Source of the DNA: Pseudoips prasinana
Lineage: Eukaryota > Arthropoda > Insecta > Lepidoptera > Nolidae
Length of the DNA stretch: 64,000 nt
Direction of reading: 5' to 3'
Assembly (NCBI GenBank): GCA_951640165.1
Contig: OX621242.1
Location: 16,051,501-16,115,500, forward strand
Position numbers and translations under genes: made by a program. Position 1 is the stretch's first letter. Every line of letters starts with the position of its first letter. Below, piece after piece: positions 12,505 through 22,090 of the stretch. The notes below the pieces were generated by a model. It had not been told where the DNA came from and did not search any database. It saw nothing but the letters and a program-made list of their open reading frames with translations.

Positions 12505-12731
12505 TTTATCGTGTGGGCAGGAGTTATCCTAGTGTCAGAGTTGTTCAAGCTGCCCAGTAGGCCGACATAGCTTAACGACTGTTGCCTAATTGCTACAACC
12601 GGGACCGTCAGCTTAACGTACCCTCCAAAGCACGAAGACGCTCAAAAATTAAACCACTTTGGCGGTGACCCATCTGTGGACTGACCACGAGCCTAGTTGC
12701 TTAACCTCGCCGATCACTTACGGACTTCCAG
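12505..12731 (-). mobile_element. 5S-rRNA-like SINE, near-complete copy
   Basis: Reverse-complemented, it carries 'gatcggcgaggttaagcaac' followed by a 'gatgggtcacc' block and a shared body with 'aagctgacggtcccggttgt'. These two blocks correspond in order and spacing to the internal promoter region of 5S rRNA. Relatives lie at 27915, 38836, 40585 and 61478. The 5S link is made by eye. Confidence 0.6.
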
Positions 12732-13254
12732 ATTTGTGCACTAATGGCATATGTTAACAAATAGATATGAAAAACGGTTACGTTTTTAATAGCTATTTGT
12801 TCATTATTATTCATTTGCTTGACGTACATTGTGGAAGCAAATTCGACGACTTAATTAGCTGGCTACAGACATCACACACTTCAATTACTCCATAACTATA
12901 CTGATATAAGATTGGCATTCGATAAATTTATTCCTATCTACACATACCTACTAAGTTAACTTGACTAGACCCTAGTAATGAACTCTGATTAGGTGTCATA
13001 TAGATAAAGTTAAAAGTGCCCCACTACAGTTTGTAACTAAATGTTTAAGTGTTGCTTTATTATAAATCTATTATAAAGTTAATTGCCCATCTGTCTTGTA
13101 TATACTTACTTATATTATTTCTACCTATAGATCTCTGTAGTTTATTTTTCATATCTCACTCCTTTGACTTCAAATACATCTTAACCTCTTATTTCTGTCT
13201 AGTTTTCTGTTCACCCTCTCTTTGTTTTCAGCCCATCCTCATTCACCTCACATC

Positions 13255-14658
13255 ATGCAGACCCGAAGCATGGCTGTAACTCAAGTAGCTGAACATAAGT
13301 TGAAATCAGCTCTCAAGGACTTACAGACATACCAAGATCAGTGTCATAAACTTGAACAGGAGCGTGAGGAGAATGAGATAGAGATAAAAAGGGTCATTGA
13401 TAGTAACACATCACTGAAAAGAGAACTTGTGAAACTCAACCACCAACTAGAGTCTACTATTGAAGAGCGAGACAGACTGCATGCGGAGACAGAGTCTTTT
13501 GATAAGTGTAGAGTGTTATATGAAGAAGCACTGTTCAAAATTAGAGATCTTGAATTAGAATTAATTAATTGTAATGAGAAGTTGTCAAATTATGTAAAAA
13601 ACACAACTTGTCCAGTAGCCTCCATTAATCAGAGCTTGTATGATGAGTTGGCCAGTTGTAGTCCGGTGGGTCTCCCTATTAATACAACGGTGACCATTGA
13701 TTTGACTGGGGATGACTGTGTAGACTGCCAGCCAAGCGTTAATTCCTTATGTAGTGACAAGCTAAAACAATACATACTTGAACTAAGTAAAGAACGTAGG
13801 GCATTATTAAACAAATTAGAAAATTATGAAATTAAATTAGAGGATAGCAAACTAATTTATGAAAAAGATACTCAGTGTTTGCTTTCTGAGATAAAAACTC
13901 TTGAGAAGTCCCTAGCAATCTCATATCACAGTTTCCAGTCATACAAAAATGAAATGCAATTGCTAGCTGGAAAGTGTAATCCTGAAAGCAATAGGACATT
14001 GGAACCGATTAACACCAGTAGTGCAGTAGTGGAGTCATACACACAGCTGGGATCAGAGTCACCAGTATCTCCACAAAATGACATTACTAAACATAGCTCC
14101 ATACTGTATTCCGATGAAATGGGTAAGGGCCTTGGTACCTTGCTTTGTAATAAGCTGAGTTGTTCCTTTGTCAACTATTGTATGCCAGGATTACATTATA
14201 AAGATATAATACATAAATTAATTCAGAATAAACACAGTGCCAAATCATGTATAACTCTAATGGTAGGAAATTGTAAAAACTTAAAGAAAAAAGACATTAC
14301 AGATAGTTTCACTGAGATGTTAGAATTAGACTGTAATAAGATAATATTGTGTGCCTTCCCCTATGTGTCCAATGTGCCTGATAGTACAAATAATTATATC
14401 CACAAGCTAAATATGCACCTACAGTTTTTGGTTAGCCATTATAGTGATAAATTTATATTTTTGGACACAAATAGTTTTATAGATTCTTGTAGGGTAACCA
14501 TGAGTACAGTTACTGTCTCAAGAAAATTTTTGAACATACTTGCAAGTTTAGTAGCGGCACATATTAACTCAGTCATAAGTAGTATGATGAAGTCACTTTT
14601 TATACCATCTTTTAGTAATGTTATTAAAATCAATTTAGTTAGTAGTTTAAACATGTAA
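13255..14658 (+). CDS. CR1-like LINE ORF1 protein (coiled coil plus esterase-like region)
   Basis: This 467-residue protein should bind element RNA, the usual role of LINE ORF1. The ATG at 13255 (catcATGcag) was preferred over a non-ATG extension to 13222. Residues about 10-115 and 165-235 are strongly heptad-like, rich in Lys, Glu and Leu. The last 180 residues resemble the SGNH/GDSL esterase region found in CR1-group ORF1 proteins, with YSDEMG near residue 285 and MVGNCKN near 336 in the places of blocks I and III. The usual block V His motif is not obvious, so catalysis is doubtful. No zinc knuckle is seen. The stop codon is two bases before the ATG of ORF2 (taagcATG), which suggests termination-reinitiation. 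The frame is intact. Confidence 0.75.
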   Translation: MQTRSMAVTQVAEHKLKSALKDLQTYQDQCHKLEQEREENEIEIKRVIDSNTSLKRELVKLNHQLESTIEERDRLHAETESFDKCRVLYEEALFKIRDLELELINCNEKLSNYVKNTTCPVASINQSLYDELASCSPVGLPINTTVTIDLTGDDCVDCQPSVNSLCSDKLKQYILELSKERRALLNKLENYEIKLEDSKLIYEKDTQCLLSEIKTLEKSLAISYHSFQSYKNEMQLLAGKCNPESNRTLEPINTSSAVVESYTQLGSESPVSPQNDITKHSSILYSDEMGKGLGTLLCNKLSCSFVNYCMPGLHYKDIIHKLIQNKHSAKSCITLMVGNCKNLKKKDITDSFTEMLELDCNKIILCAFPYVSNVPDSTNNYIHKLNMHLQFLVSHYSDKFIFLDTNSFIDSCRVTMSTVTVSRKFLNILASLVAAHINSVISSMMKSLFIPSFSNVIKINLVSSLNM

Positions 14659-14660
14659 GC

Positions 14661-14762
14661 ATGACAATAGAGAAGTGTGATAACTTTCTAATTCTATCAC
14701 ATCAAAATATAAACCGCTTCTCTGGCAAAATTCTAGACATAGAACTTTTTAATGAAAAATAT
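14661..14762 (+). pseudogene. CR1-like LINE ORF2, 5' fragment before the LTR insertion
   Basis: Thirty-four codons begin the endonuclease-reverse transcriptase; the SHQN stretch matches the first conserved Asn region of APE-type endonucleases. The frame runs straight into the LTR at 14763. It resumes in register at 19317, so this is the amino end of the protein whose other parts lie at 19317-20527 and 20525-22090. Confidence 0.8.
14758..14762. repeat. target-site duplication, left copy (AATAT)
   Basis: The five bases immediately before the left LTR are identical to 19312-19316 after the right LTR, as expected for Ty3/Gypsy integrase. Confidence 0.9.
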
Positions 14763-14915
14763 TGTGATATATTTGTGTAATGGGGGTAATTCTATATTAT
14801 TTGTATCGACGCGCCGGTATGCTCACCGGCGCCTCAGTCTGGAAATATAGATCTTATCGTGCAGTTGTCGTGTGTCATTTCTTCCCGCTAGCCAGACTAA
14901 CCCCGATATATTTCA
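14763..14915 (+). repeat. left LTR (153 bp)
   Basis: It begins TGTGATATAT and ends ATATATTTCA and was read base for base as the same as 19159-19311. It contains a GC hairpin, gcgccggt/accggcgc, near 14809-14832. It should hold the promoter and polyadenylation site, but none is obvious beyond AT-rich stretches. Confidence 0.95.
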
Positions 14916-14935
14916 GTGGCGACGAAAGCGATCGA
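14916..14935 (+). promoter_or_regulatory. candidate primer-binding site
   Basis: Directly after the left LTR, 'gtggcgacgaaagcg' includes TGG, the complement of a tRNA CCA end, one base in. Many insect Gypsy elements have a TGGCGAC-type site here. The tRNA species was not determined. Confidence 0.6.
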
Positions 14936-14981
14936 GTCTTACGCGTGAATAGGAACATATAAACAAGTAATAAACCAAACA

Positions 14982-15611
14982 ATGTCGATCGGTAAAATCA
15001 CGGAGTTCAAAGTTCACAGTGATGATTAGCGGTTATATATTGAACGTTTAGAACAATATTTTATTGTGAACAAAATTCCGACGGAATTACAAGTGCCAAC
15101 GTTAATAACCGTCATGGGGGCCGAGTGCTATGAACTTTTAGTTACTTTGTGTACGCCGGCTAAACCCAAGGACCAAACATTTACACAAATAACTCAGATC
15201 GTGGAGAAACATCTACAACCAAAGCCGAGTGAGTTAGCGGAGCGGTATAAGTTTCGGCACAGAAAGCAACAGGAAGGTGAAACTATATCGGAGTACGTAG
15301 CGGTATTAAAAAAAATGTCCAAAACTTGTGGGTTTGGAACATGGTTGGAAGAAAGTCTGCGGGATCAGCTGGTTTGTGGAATAAACAACGAAATTATACG
15401 CCAACGGTTATTCGCCGAGAATAATTTGGATTTCGGCAAGGCGTTTTTCGGCGTATTTCGGCGTGAGCATGGAAGCAGCAGAAAAGGACGCGGCTGCGGT
15501 GGAAAGTCAGGGGAGGTCATCGGGCGGGGCACCCGTGACGTGTCAAGCAATGACGGCGACGGGCAACCGACACAGGCGCACATTGAACGGTGCGCGAGCG
15601 CAAGACGCTAG
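14982..15611 (+). pseudogene. gag of the Gypsy-type element, with in-frame TAG
   Basis: Gag forms the particle shell and binds element RNA. From the ATG at 14982 the frame reads 15 codons to a TAG at 15027-15029, then continues open in the same frame to 15611. The downstream segment (LITVMGAECYELL, then a WLEESLRDQLVCGI block about residue 130) is typical of the gag domain of this family. Around the TAG the coding trace continues normally, so a single base substitution is the simplest cause. From about 15440 the family-like reading moves into the pol frame, one base forward; the last 40-odd codons in this frame look out of frame. The zinc knuckles are encoded in the pol frame. Confidence 0.75.
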
Positions 15612-18600
15612 CGGAGCGGCGCGGGAGGCCGCTACGCACGGGACGCGGCGAGCCGGGCGCGCTACTCGGGCATCGGCGCCCGGGCAGCTTGCTGAGCGTG
15701 TGCAGCCGGCGGAGCATGTTCGGGGGCAGTGCCGGGCGTGTGGCGCGAATCATGATGCAGCCACGTGCAAGTTCATGCGTTACGTTTGCCGTGTTTGTAA
15801 CCGGCAAGGACATTTGCGGCGTATGTGTCCAAACTTGGAGCGATATCACAACGTGGATGTGGTGCCGGTAAAAGAAGACAGCATGAGTGACAGTGCAGAT
15901 AGCGATGAGGTAACTGTTGTTGATCTTTGTAAGTTATCGGCGAGTCAATGTAAACCTATGTATGTGGAACTTAGCATTCATGGTAGCAACTTAAAAATGG
16001 AGTGCGACACTGGTAGTGCGGTGTCATGTATTAGTTTGGAATGTTATACTAAACTATTTAAAGATTTAAAGCTGAAGCCTTGCCGGTTAACCCTTCGGTA
16101 TTACACGGGTGAGTTGGTAAAACCACTTGGGGTAATACTTCCTATGGTGAGATATAAGAATATCTGCAAAAAATTAGAACTGTTTGTTATCGGAAATGGA
16201 AAAACTGTGCTTTTAGGCCGGCAATGGATGGCCGAACTCAAGATACAATTACCGATAGTTAACTATGATTGTAATAATGTCAGGTTATACAAAAACAATG
16301 AATTTGATTTGTCTTCTTTCAGTTCCAAATATTGTGAGGTGTTTGCGGACGGTTTGGGTCGATTCACCGGAGGCAGGGTGAGCATTCACGTGCGGGAGGG
16401 AGCGCGGCCGGTGTTCATGCGCGCGCGGCCGCTAGCATACGCGTTGCGCGAGCCTGTTGAGCGCGCACTCGCTCAGCTACAGCGCGACGGCATCCTCTCA
16501 CCGGTGGAACGCTCGGACTGGGCGACACCTATTGTTCCAGTCATAAAGAAAGACGGTAACATTAGAATTTGCGCTGATTATAAATTAACTTTAAACAAAC
16601 TCATAGAGGTTGACCGTTATCCTTTGCCCAGGGTAGAAGAACTGCTGTTTCGGTTAAAGGGAGGTAAACGTTTTAGTAAAATAGACCTGTCCCAGGCATA
16701 TGCACAATTTGAACTAGATGACACTAAGAAATACACTGTGATAAATACACACAAAGGGCTATTTTTGTATAATAGGCTAGTATACGGATTAGCTTCAAGT
16801 CCAGGTATTTTCCAAAGACACTTAGAACAGTTATTTGCAGATTTGCCCTACGTGGGGGTATTTCTTGATGATATCATAATTACGGGGCCCACGCAGGAGG
16901 CCCATATGTGTAACTTGAGTAAAGTATTTGATCGTTTGAAACAGTACGGTCTAAGGGTAAAAAAAGAAAAGTGTGTATTCTTTGCTGAGTCAGTTAACTA
17001 CCTAGGCCACACGATTAGTGAAGATGGAGTAAAAACGTGTCCCGACAAGGTAAGAGTCATAATTAAAACACCATCTCCCATGAACGTATCAGAGTTAAGA
17101 GCTTTTATTGGTATGGTTATGTATTATGGGAAGTTTGTAAGGAATGTTAGTACGATTTTAGCGCCATTGTATAATTTACTTAAATCAGATGTTCCATACA
17201 GTTGGAATAGGGATTGTCAAGACGCATTTGATAAAATTAAAAGTTGTTTAGGGAGTAGCGAGGTGTTGATTCACTACTCACCAGAGTTACCAATAATATT
17301 AACCACAGATGCTAGCAGTGTCGGTATTGGTGCAGTAATTTCACACGTGACTTTGAATGGTGAGAGACCGGTAGCATACGCGTCACGTTCACTCACGCAG
17401 GCCGAGCGTGCCTATTCACAGATAGACCGAGAGGCGTTGGCTATCATTTTTGGAGTCCGCAAATTCCACCAGTATCTTTACGGACGTAGGTTTATATTGC
17501 GGACAGATCACAAGCCGTTGACTTATATTTTAGGCAATAAAGTAGGTATTCCTGTGATGGCGGCGTCAAGGTTACAACGTTGGGCGGTTCTTTTATCTGG
17601 GTACACGTATGATATTGAGTATGTCGCGTCAAGTAGGAACTGTGCTGATGCATTGTCACGTTTACCTTATAAAGAAGGTAATGAAAGTTTATTAAGAGAG
17701 AACACCTACGTTAACTTCGTTGAGAATTTTTTACCCATTACAAGTAAAGATGTTAAGAATGCCACTGCTGGTGACAAAACTCTCAGTAGGGTTTTAGGCT
17801 ATATTCAGTCGGGTTGGCCACTTACTTGCACTGAGGACCAAATTCAACCATATTTCGTAAGACGAAATGAATTATACACGGAATGTGGATGCATAATGTG
17901 GGGTTACCGTATGATTATTCCAGGTTCATTACAAAATAGTTTATTAAAACAATTACACAGTAGTCACATGGGGATAGTTAATACAAAAAGTCTGGCTCGT
18001 AGCTATGTATGGTGGCCTAATATAGACGCAGCCGTGGAAACGATGTGTAAGCGCTGTGAAACTTGTGCGGCAGAGGCGGCGGCACCACCGCGTGCTCCTA
18101 TAAAGCCATGGGCTTATCACGCTCGCCCCTGGACCAGATTACACATCGATTTCTTAGGACCATTCAAGGGCTCCACTTTTCTGGTTCTTATTGATTCTAC
18201 ATCAAAATGGTTAGAAGTTTTTGAAATGAGTCGTACTAACGCAACGAATGTTATTAAAATATTGAGGTCTACCTTTTCAAGGTTCGGACTACCGCAAGAG
18301 TTAGTGTCAGATCAGGGTCCTCCATTCTCCAGTTCCGAGTTTAAATTGTTCTTAAAGAATAACGGTATCAAACAATTGTTTTCACCTGTTTATCACCCAT
18401 CTTCAAATGGTGCTGCAGAAAACGCGGTGAAGTTATGTAAGCGAGCTATAAGGAAAGCTCATAGGGATCACGTGGATATCGATACAGCCTTACAGACATT
18501 TTTATTAACATATCGAAATACCGTACATGGTACAACTGGGGAAACTCCAGCCATGATACTGCAGAAGCGACCATTACGCTCGAGGTTAGATTTATTACGT

Positions 18601-19116
18601 ACTGAGCGGGTCATCGAGGACAGGGTTCATGGAGCCCAGCAACAGCAGGTCGAATATGCACGGGGAACTCCGCGAAACTTTCGAGAGGGTGACCCTGTTT
18701 GGGCTCGTGAATATGGCTCTAGAGAAAAATGGGTAAAGGGGACAGTGGAAGGTGTAGATAGTCAGCGCAGGTATTCTGTAGTGAAGGATGACGGTCAATT
18801 TCTTAAAAGGCATATAGATCAAATGCGGCGTAGATCACGATTATCTAATGTTACTTGTCCAGAGAGTAATAACGAAAGTCGGGGTACTGAAGAGAGTGTC
18901 GTAGCGCCGCTTAGTGAGGGCGAGATCAACGTACCTTCAGGGTCCTCTATGTTAGAAGAAGGTAAAGAATTGGTCATCGCTGATGATGAAAAGCAGCGCT
19001 CGTTTACCCCGGAACAGGCATGTCATAAATTACCATCGCCATCTGGGCCTCCGGTGGATCGATACCCAAAACGAACACGGAAACCAGTAAAAAGATTTAT
19101 GATTGACATAGATTAA
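15463..19116 (+). CDS. gag C-terminus/pol polyprotein (protease-RT-RNase H-integrase)
   Basis: The frame is open from 15385 (after a TAA at 15382) to 19116; numbering here starts at 15463, where no ATG is expected because it should be expressed with gag. Two zinc knuckles lie at about residues 90-102 (C-x2-C-x3-H-x4-C) and 109-122 (C-x2-C-x4-H-x4-C). Protease has DTGS at 182. RT has KIDLSQAY at 406 and FLDD at 467-470. RNase H has Asp616, Glu657, Asp682 and Asp729. Integrase has an HHCC-like finger (about 832-868) and a D896, D950, E986 triad with 35 residues between the last two. Together these polymerise cDNA and integrate it. No stop or lost catalytic residue was seen over 1217 codons, so pol itself looks functional. 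It lies one frame forward of gag. Confidence 0.9.
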   Translation: MSMEAAEKDAAAVESQGRSSGGAPVTCQAMTATGNRHRRTLNGARAQDASGAAREAATHGTRRAGRATRASAPGQLAERVQPAEHVRGQCRACGANHDAATCKFMRYVCRVCNRQGHLRRMCPNLERYHNVDVVPVKEDSMSDSADSDEVTVVDLCKLSASQCKPMYVELSIHGSNLKMECDTGSAVSCISLECYTKLFKDLKLKPCRLTLRYYTGELVKPLGVILPMVRYKNICKKLELFVIGNGKTVLLGRQWMAELKIQLPIVNYDCNNVRLYKNNEFDLSSFSSKYCEVFADGLGRFTGGRVSIHVREGARPVFMRARPLAYALREPVERALAQLQRDGILSPVERSDWATPIVPVIKKDGNIRICADYKLTLNKLIEVDRYPLPRVEELLFRLKGGKRFSKIDLSQAYAQFELDDTKKYTVINTHKGLFLYNRLVYGLASSPGIFQRHLEQLFADLPYVGVFLDDIIITGPTQEAHMCNLSKVFDRLKQYGLRVKKEKCVFFAESVNYLGHTISEDGVKTCPDKVRVIIKTPSPMNVSELRAFIGMVMYYGKFVRNVSTILAPLYNLLKSDVPYSWNRDCQDAFDKIKSCLGSSEVLIHYSPELPIILTTDASSVGIGAVISHVTLNGERPVAYASRSLTQAERAYSQIDREALAIIFGVRKFHQYLYGRRFILRTDHKPLTYILGNKVGIPVMAASRLQRWAVLLSGYTYDIEYVASSRNCADALSRLPYKEGNESLLRENTYVNFVENFLPITSKDVKNATAGDKTLSRVLGYIQSGWPLTCTEDQIQPYFVRRNELYTECGCIMWGYRMIIPGSLQNSLLKQLHSSHMGIVNTKSLARSYVWWPNIDAAVETMCKRCETCAAEAAAPPRAPIKPWAYHARPWTRLHIDFLGPFKGSTFLVLIDSTSKWLEVFEMSRTNATNVIKILRSTFSRFGLPQELVSDQGPPFSSSEFKLFLKNNGIKQLFSPVYHPSSNGAAENAVKLCKRAIRKAHRDHVDIDTALQTFLLTYRNTVHGTTGETPAMILQKRPLRSRLDLLRTERVIEDRVHGAQQQQVEYARGTPRNFREGDPVWAREYGSREKWVKGTVEGVDSQRRYSVVKDDGQFLKRHIDQMRRRSRLSNVTCPESNNESRGTEESVVAPLSEGEINVPSGSSMLEEGKELVIADDEKQRSFTPEQACHKLPSPSGPPVDRYPKRTRKPVKRFMIDID

Positions 19117-19148
19117 TTATAAGTAATTTAAGTTAAGGGTATTGTATA

Positions 19149-19158
19149 GTGGTGGAGG
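19149..19158 (+). other. polypurine tract of the Gypsy-type element
   Basis: 'gtggtggagg' directly precedes the right LTR, the expected position for the plus-strand primer. It contains two T interruptions. Confidence 0.65.
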
Positions 19159-19311
19159 TGTGATATATTTGTGTAATGGGGGTAATTCTATATTATTTGT
19201 ATCGACGCGCCGGTATGCTCACCGGCGCCTCAGTCTGGAAATATAGATCTTATCGTGCAGTTGTCGTGTGTCATTTCTTCCCGCTAGCCAGACTAACCCC
19301 GATATATTTCA
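19159..19311 (+). repeat. right LTR (153 bp)
   Basis: It reads as identical to 14763-14915. An ATG at 19176 opens a frame through the LTR that continues in register into the LINE endonuclease beyond 19317. Confidence 0.95.
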
Positions 19312-19316
19312 AATAT
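19312..19316. repeat. target-site duplication, right copy (AATAT)
   Basis: It is identical to 14758-14762. Confidence 0.9.
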
Positions 19317-20527
19317 GAAATAGATATCCTTTGTTTTACAGAAACATGGCTGAAGGCACACAAGATGGCTTTTAGTGTCTGTGGCTATAGGGTCGCCAGC
19401 TTTTATAATAGGGTTTCGGCAGAGGGTGGTGGAGTACTGATACTACTTCGAGACCAAATTAAATTTAAAGAACGTAAAGATATATGCCAACTATCTATTG
19501 AGCGTGTGTGTGAGGTGGCATGTGTAGAGACGCAGTTTTATTGTATAATATGTGTGTATAGACCACCAGCATCCGATTTAAAGCTGTTTACAGCAACAAT
19601 AGAAGACATTCTTAGGAAAATTAAAAGTAAAAAAAAAATCCTTGTATGTGGTGATTTTAATATGAACATTTTAGCAGATTCACCTGAAATAAACATATTT
19701 CTATCTGTATTTCGGTCCTTTAACCTTAAATGCTTGTTCTCTGAGGCCACGAGAGTCACACCCACATCTGCTACTTGCATTGATTACATAATTACCAACT
19801 TTGATGTCTCTGAGAAGTGTTTGGTGGCTGGTGTTCGCTCTGACCATAAATGCCAAATAGTAAAGATAAAAAATGAGATAAATATAAATAAACAAAAAAT
19901 TAGTTTTAGACCTTTAACAAAATCTAATTTGGGAAAGTTCAGTAACAACCTGGAGAATAGTTTGTGCCATCTATTGCCAAACAAAAGTAACCCTAACGAT
20001 ATGTACACTACATTATTCCACTGTATTTGCAAAGAATTTAATAAAGCTTGTAAAATAAAAAACATAACGGTTGACAGTAATAAGATAAAATTTAGTTCTT
20101 GGGCAACTCAAGGCATTAGACTGAGTAGAGATTTTTTATATGAGTTGTATGACAGAAGGTCCTATAACCCTGATGTCAATTTTATTAATTATGTTAGAAA
20201 TTATTCAAAAATTTTTAAAAAGGTTTGCATTCAAGCTAAATCTTTATATATAAGAGATAAAATTAAAAAATCTGATAATAAAATAAAATCAGCTTGGCAA
20301 ATAATTAATACTGAAACTGGTAAAAGTAGATCAAGAGATCAAACATTAGTATTGAATATTGGTGATGAACTGGTTTCAGACAAGCTTACCATTGCCAATT
20401 TTTTAGCTGCTTTTTTTGCAAATATACCCGTGGATATTACTAAGTGTCTCGCATCATCACCAGATGTGGCTGAACTCTTTTTAAATCAAAGCGTAAAACA
20501 AACTGTACCTACTGTACTGTACTGTGT
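19317..20527 (+). pseudogene. CR1-like LINE ORF2, endonuclease part
   Basis: This encodes most of the apurinic-type endonuclease that nicks target DNA for target-primed reverse transcription. FTETWL (near 19331) supplies the conserved Glu, GDFNMN (19650-19667) the Asp/Asn pair, and SDHK (19838-19849) the terminal Asp-His. After the endonuclease comes a linker before the RT. The frame is continuous with the fragment at 14661-14762 apart from the LTR insertion. It goes out of register at the ACTGT repeat at 20511-20527 and ends at a false stop at 20609 in this frame. All recognised endonuclease residues are present. Confidence 0.8.
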
Positions 20528-22090
20528 AAAGCTTTTAAGAGTATTAAAAGGAAAGGCACAGAAGATTTGTGGGGACTGTCTGTTAAAGCAATTGAATCAA
20601 TCATACTAAACATTGCTACAATCCTTGCAGCCATCTTCAATGGCTGTATAAGTGATGGTGTCTTTCCCGATTTAATGAAAATAAGTAAGATAATACCCAT
20701 TTTCAAGGCAGGTTGTTCAAAAAATGCCACGAATTATAGGCCTATCTCAATACTGCCAGCTTTAAGTAAAATATTTGAAAAGCTGATGCTCAGCCAAATG
20801 TTGTCGCACTTTAACGTGAATGAGATATTGCATAACAAGCAGTTCGGGTTTACAAGGGGCCGCTCTACTCAGGATGCAGGTTGCACATTAATTAGGTCAA
20901 TATTGGAGGCTTGGGAGGGATCACAGGATGCGCTGGGAGTTTTCTGTGATCTCTCTAAGGCTTTCGATTGCGTTGATCATCGTACGCTCGTTGTTAAACT
21001 GAAGTACTATGGAATATCTGGCACATCTCTTGATCTTGTGATGTCCTATTTATCGGGGCGACAACAGATGGTTTCGATAGGCGGTGTCACTTCGGGACGT
21101 CATCCTGTGAAAATGGGGGTGCCCCAGGGGTCTATATTGGGCCCATTTTTATTTCTAGTTTATATAAATGATCTGCCTTATCTGGTAGAGAAAGTATCAG
21201 AGATAGTTTTGTTCGCTGATGATACATCGCTCATATTTAAAGTAAATAGAAAGGATAAAGATCTTATTGAGCATAATAAAACACTCAGCTTTATATCAGA
21301 ATGGTTTTCGGCAAATAATCTCTTGTTAAATGCAGGGAAAACTAAATGCATCAGGTTCTCATTGCCGAATGTGACTCAAATTGTACCAACAGTCGCACTT
21401 AATGCGAAAATATTAGATTTAGTCCCATCGACCGTATTTTTAGGATTGACACTTGATTCAAAATTGCAATGGGGTCCTCAGATTGAAAAGTTAGCAGGTA
21501 AATTAAGTTCGGCTTCCTATGCTGTCTGTAAAATAAGGCAATTGTCAGATGAACAAACTGCTAGATTAGTGTATTTCGCGTACTTTCATAGCATTATGTC
21601 GTATGGCATTCTGCTGTGGGGTTCGGCGGCTGACATAGGTACTATTTTTGTATTGCAGAAAAGAGCAGTCAGAGCCATTTATGGTTTAGGCAGTCGCGAT
21701 TCTTTGCGAAATTTGTTTAAAGAAATAAATAAACTTACTGTGCCATCGGAATATATATATCAGAATATAATGTTTGTTAGAAAAAATATTCATAATTATA
21801 AAAAGAAAAGTGAACTGCATAATATAAATACTAGGAATAAAAACAAACTAGCCATGCCAGGCTTTAGAGTAAGCAAAACTAATAAATCATTTTTAGGAAA
21901 TTGTATTAGGTTTTATAACAAGCTTCCTACTCAAATTACTGATCTGCCTGACACAAGTTTTAAAACACATATTAAACGTGTACTTATGGCTAGGGGTTAT
22001 TACACCACTAAAGAGTACATCGATGACAAAGACGTCTGGCTCTCACTTCCTACCTGCACATTGCTCGCTGGAGATCTTGTAGCCATATAG
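20525..22090 (+). pseudogene. CR1-like LINE ORF2, reverse transcriptase part
   Basis: The coding trace resumes in the frame beginning at 20525 (KAFKSIK-like start) and runs to a stop at 22090. RT motifs include NYRPISILPALSKIFE (about 20730-20780), FTRGRSTQDA, DLSKAFDCVDH (20948-20980), GVPQGSILGP and FADD (21212-21223), so the three catalytic Asp residues are present. The end, a CTLLAGD-like Cys segment, is typical of the group. The three ORF2 pieces total about 950 codons, the normal CR1 length. The frame offset from the previous part equals a 5-base gain. Confidence 0.82.

Larger units (their letters stand above)
14763..19311 (+). mobile_element. Ty3/Gypsy-type LTR retrotransposon, full length (4549 bp)
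   Basis: The element has two 153-bp LTRs beginning TG and ending CA, a candidate primer-binding site directly after the left LTR, gag and pol regions, a purine tract before the right LTR, and a 5-bp target duplication. Pol order is protease, RT, RNase H, integrase, which defines the Ty3/Gypsy group. There is no envelope gene. LTR identity points to a recent insertion, although gag holds an in-frame TAG and a frame offset separates gag from pol. It lies inside the CR1-like ORF2 in the same orientation. Confidence 0.93.

Noticed and set aside
14780..14962. Short gene in the left LTR
   Set aside because: The frame is LTR sequence duplicated at 19176; it has no independent support on the left side.
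15365..15871. Additional genes overlapping the gag/pol junction
   Set aside because: These frames are GC-rich shadows of the zinc-knuckle and linker coding region.
14763..19311. Endogenous retrovirus with an envelope gene
   Set aside because: Pol is followed within 43 bases by the right LTR; there is no room for an envelope gene.
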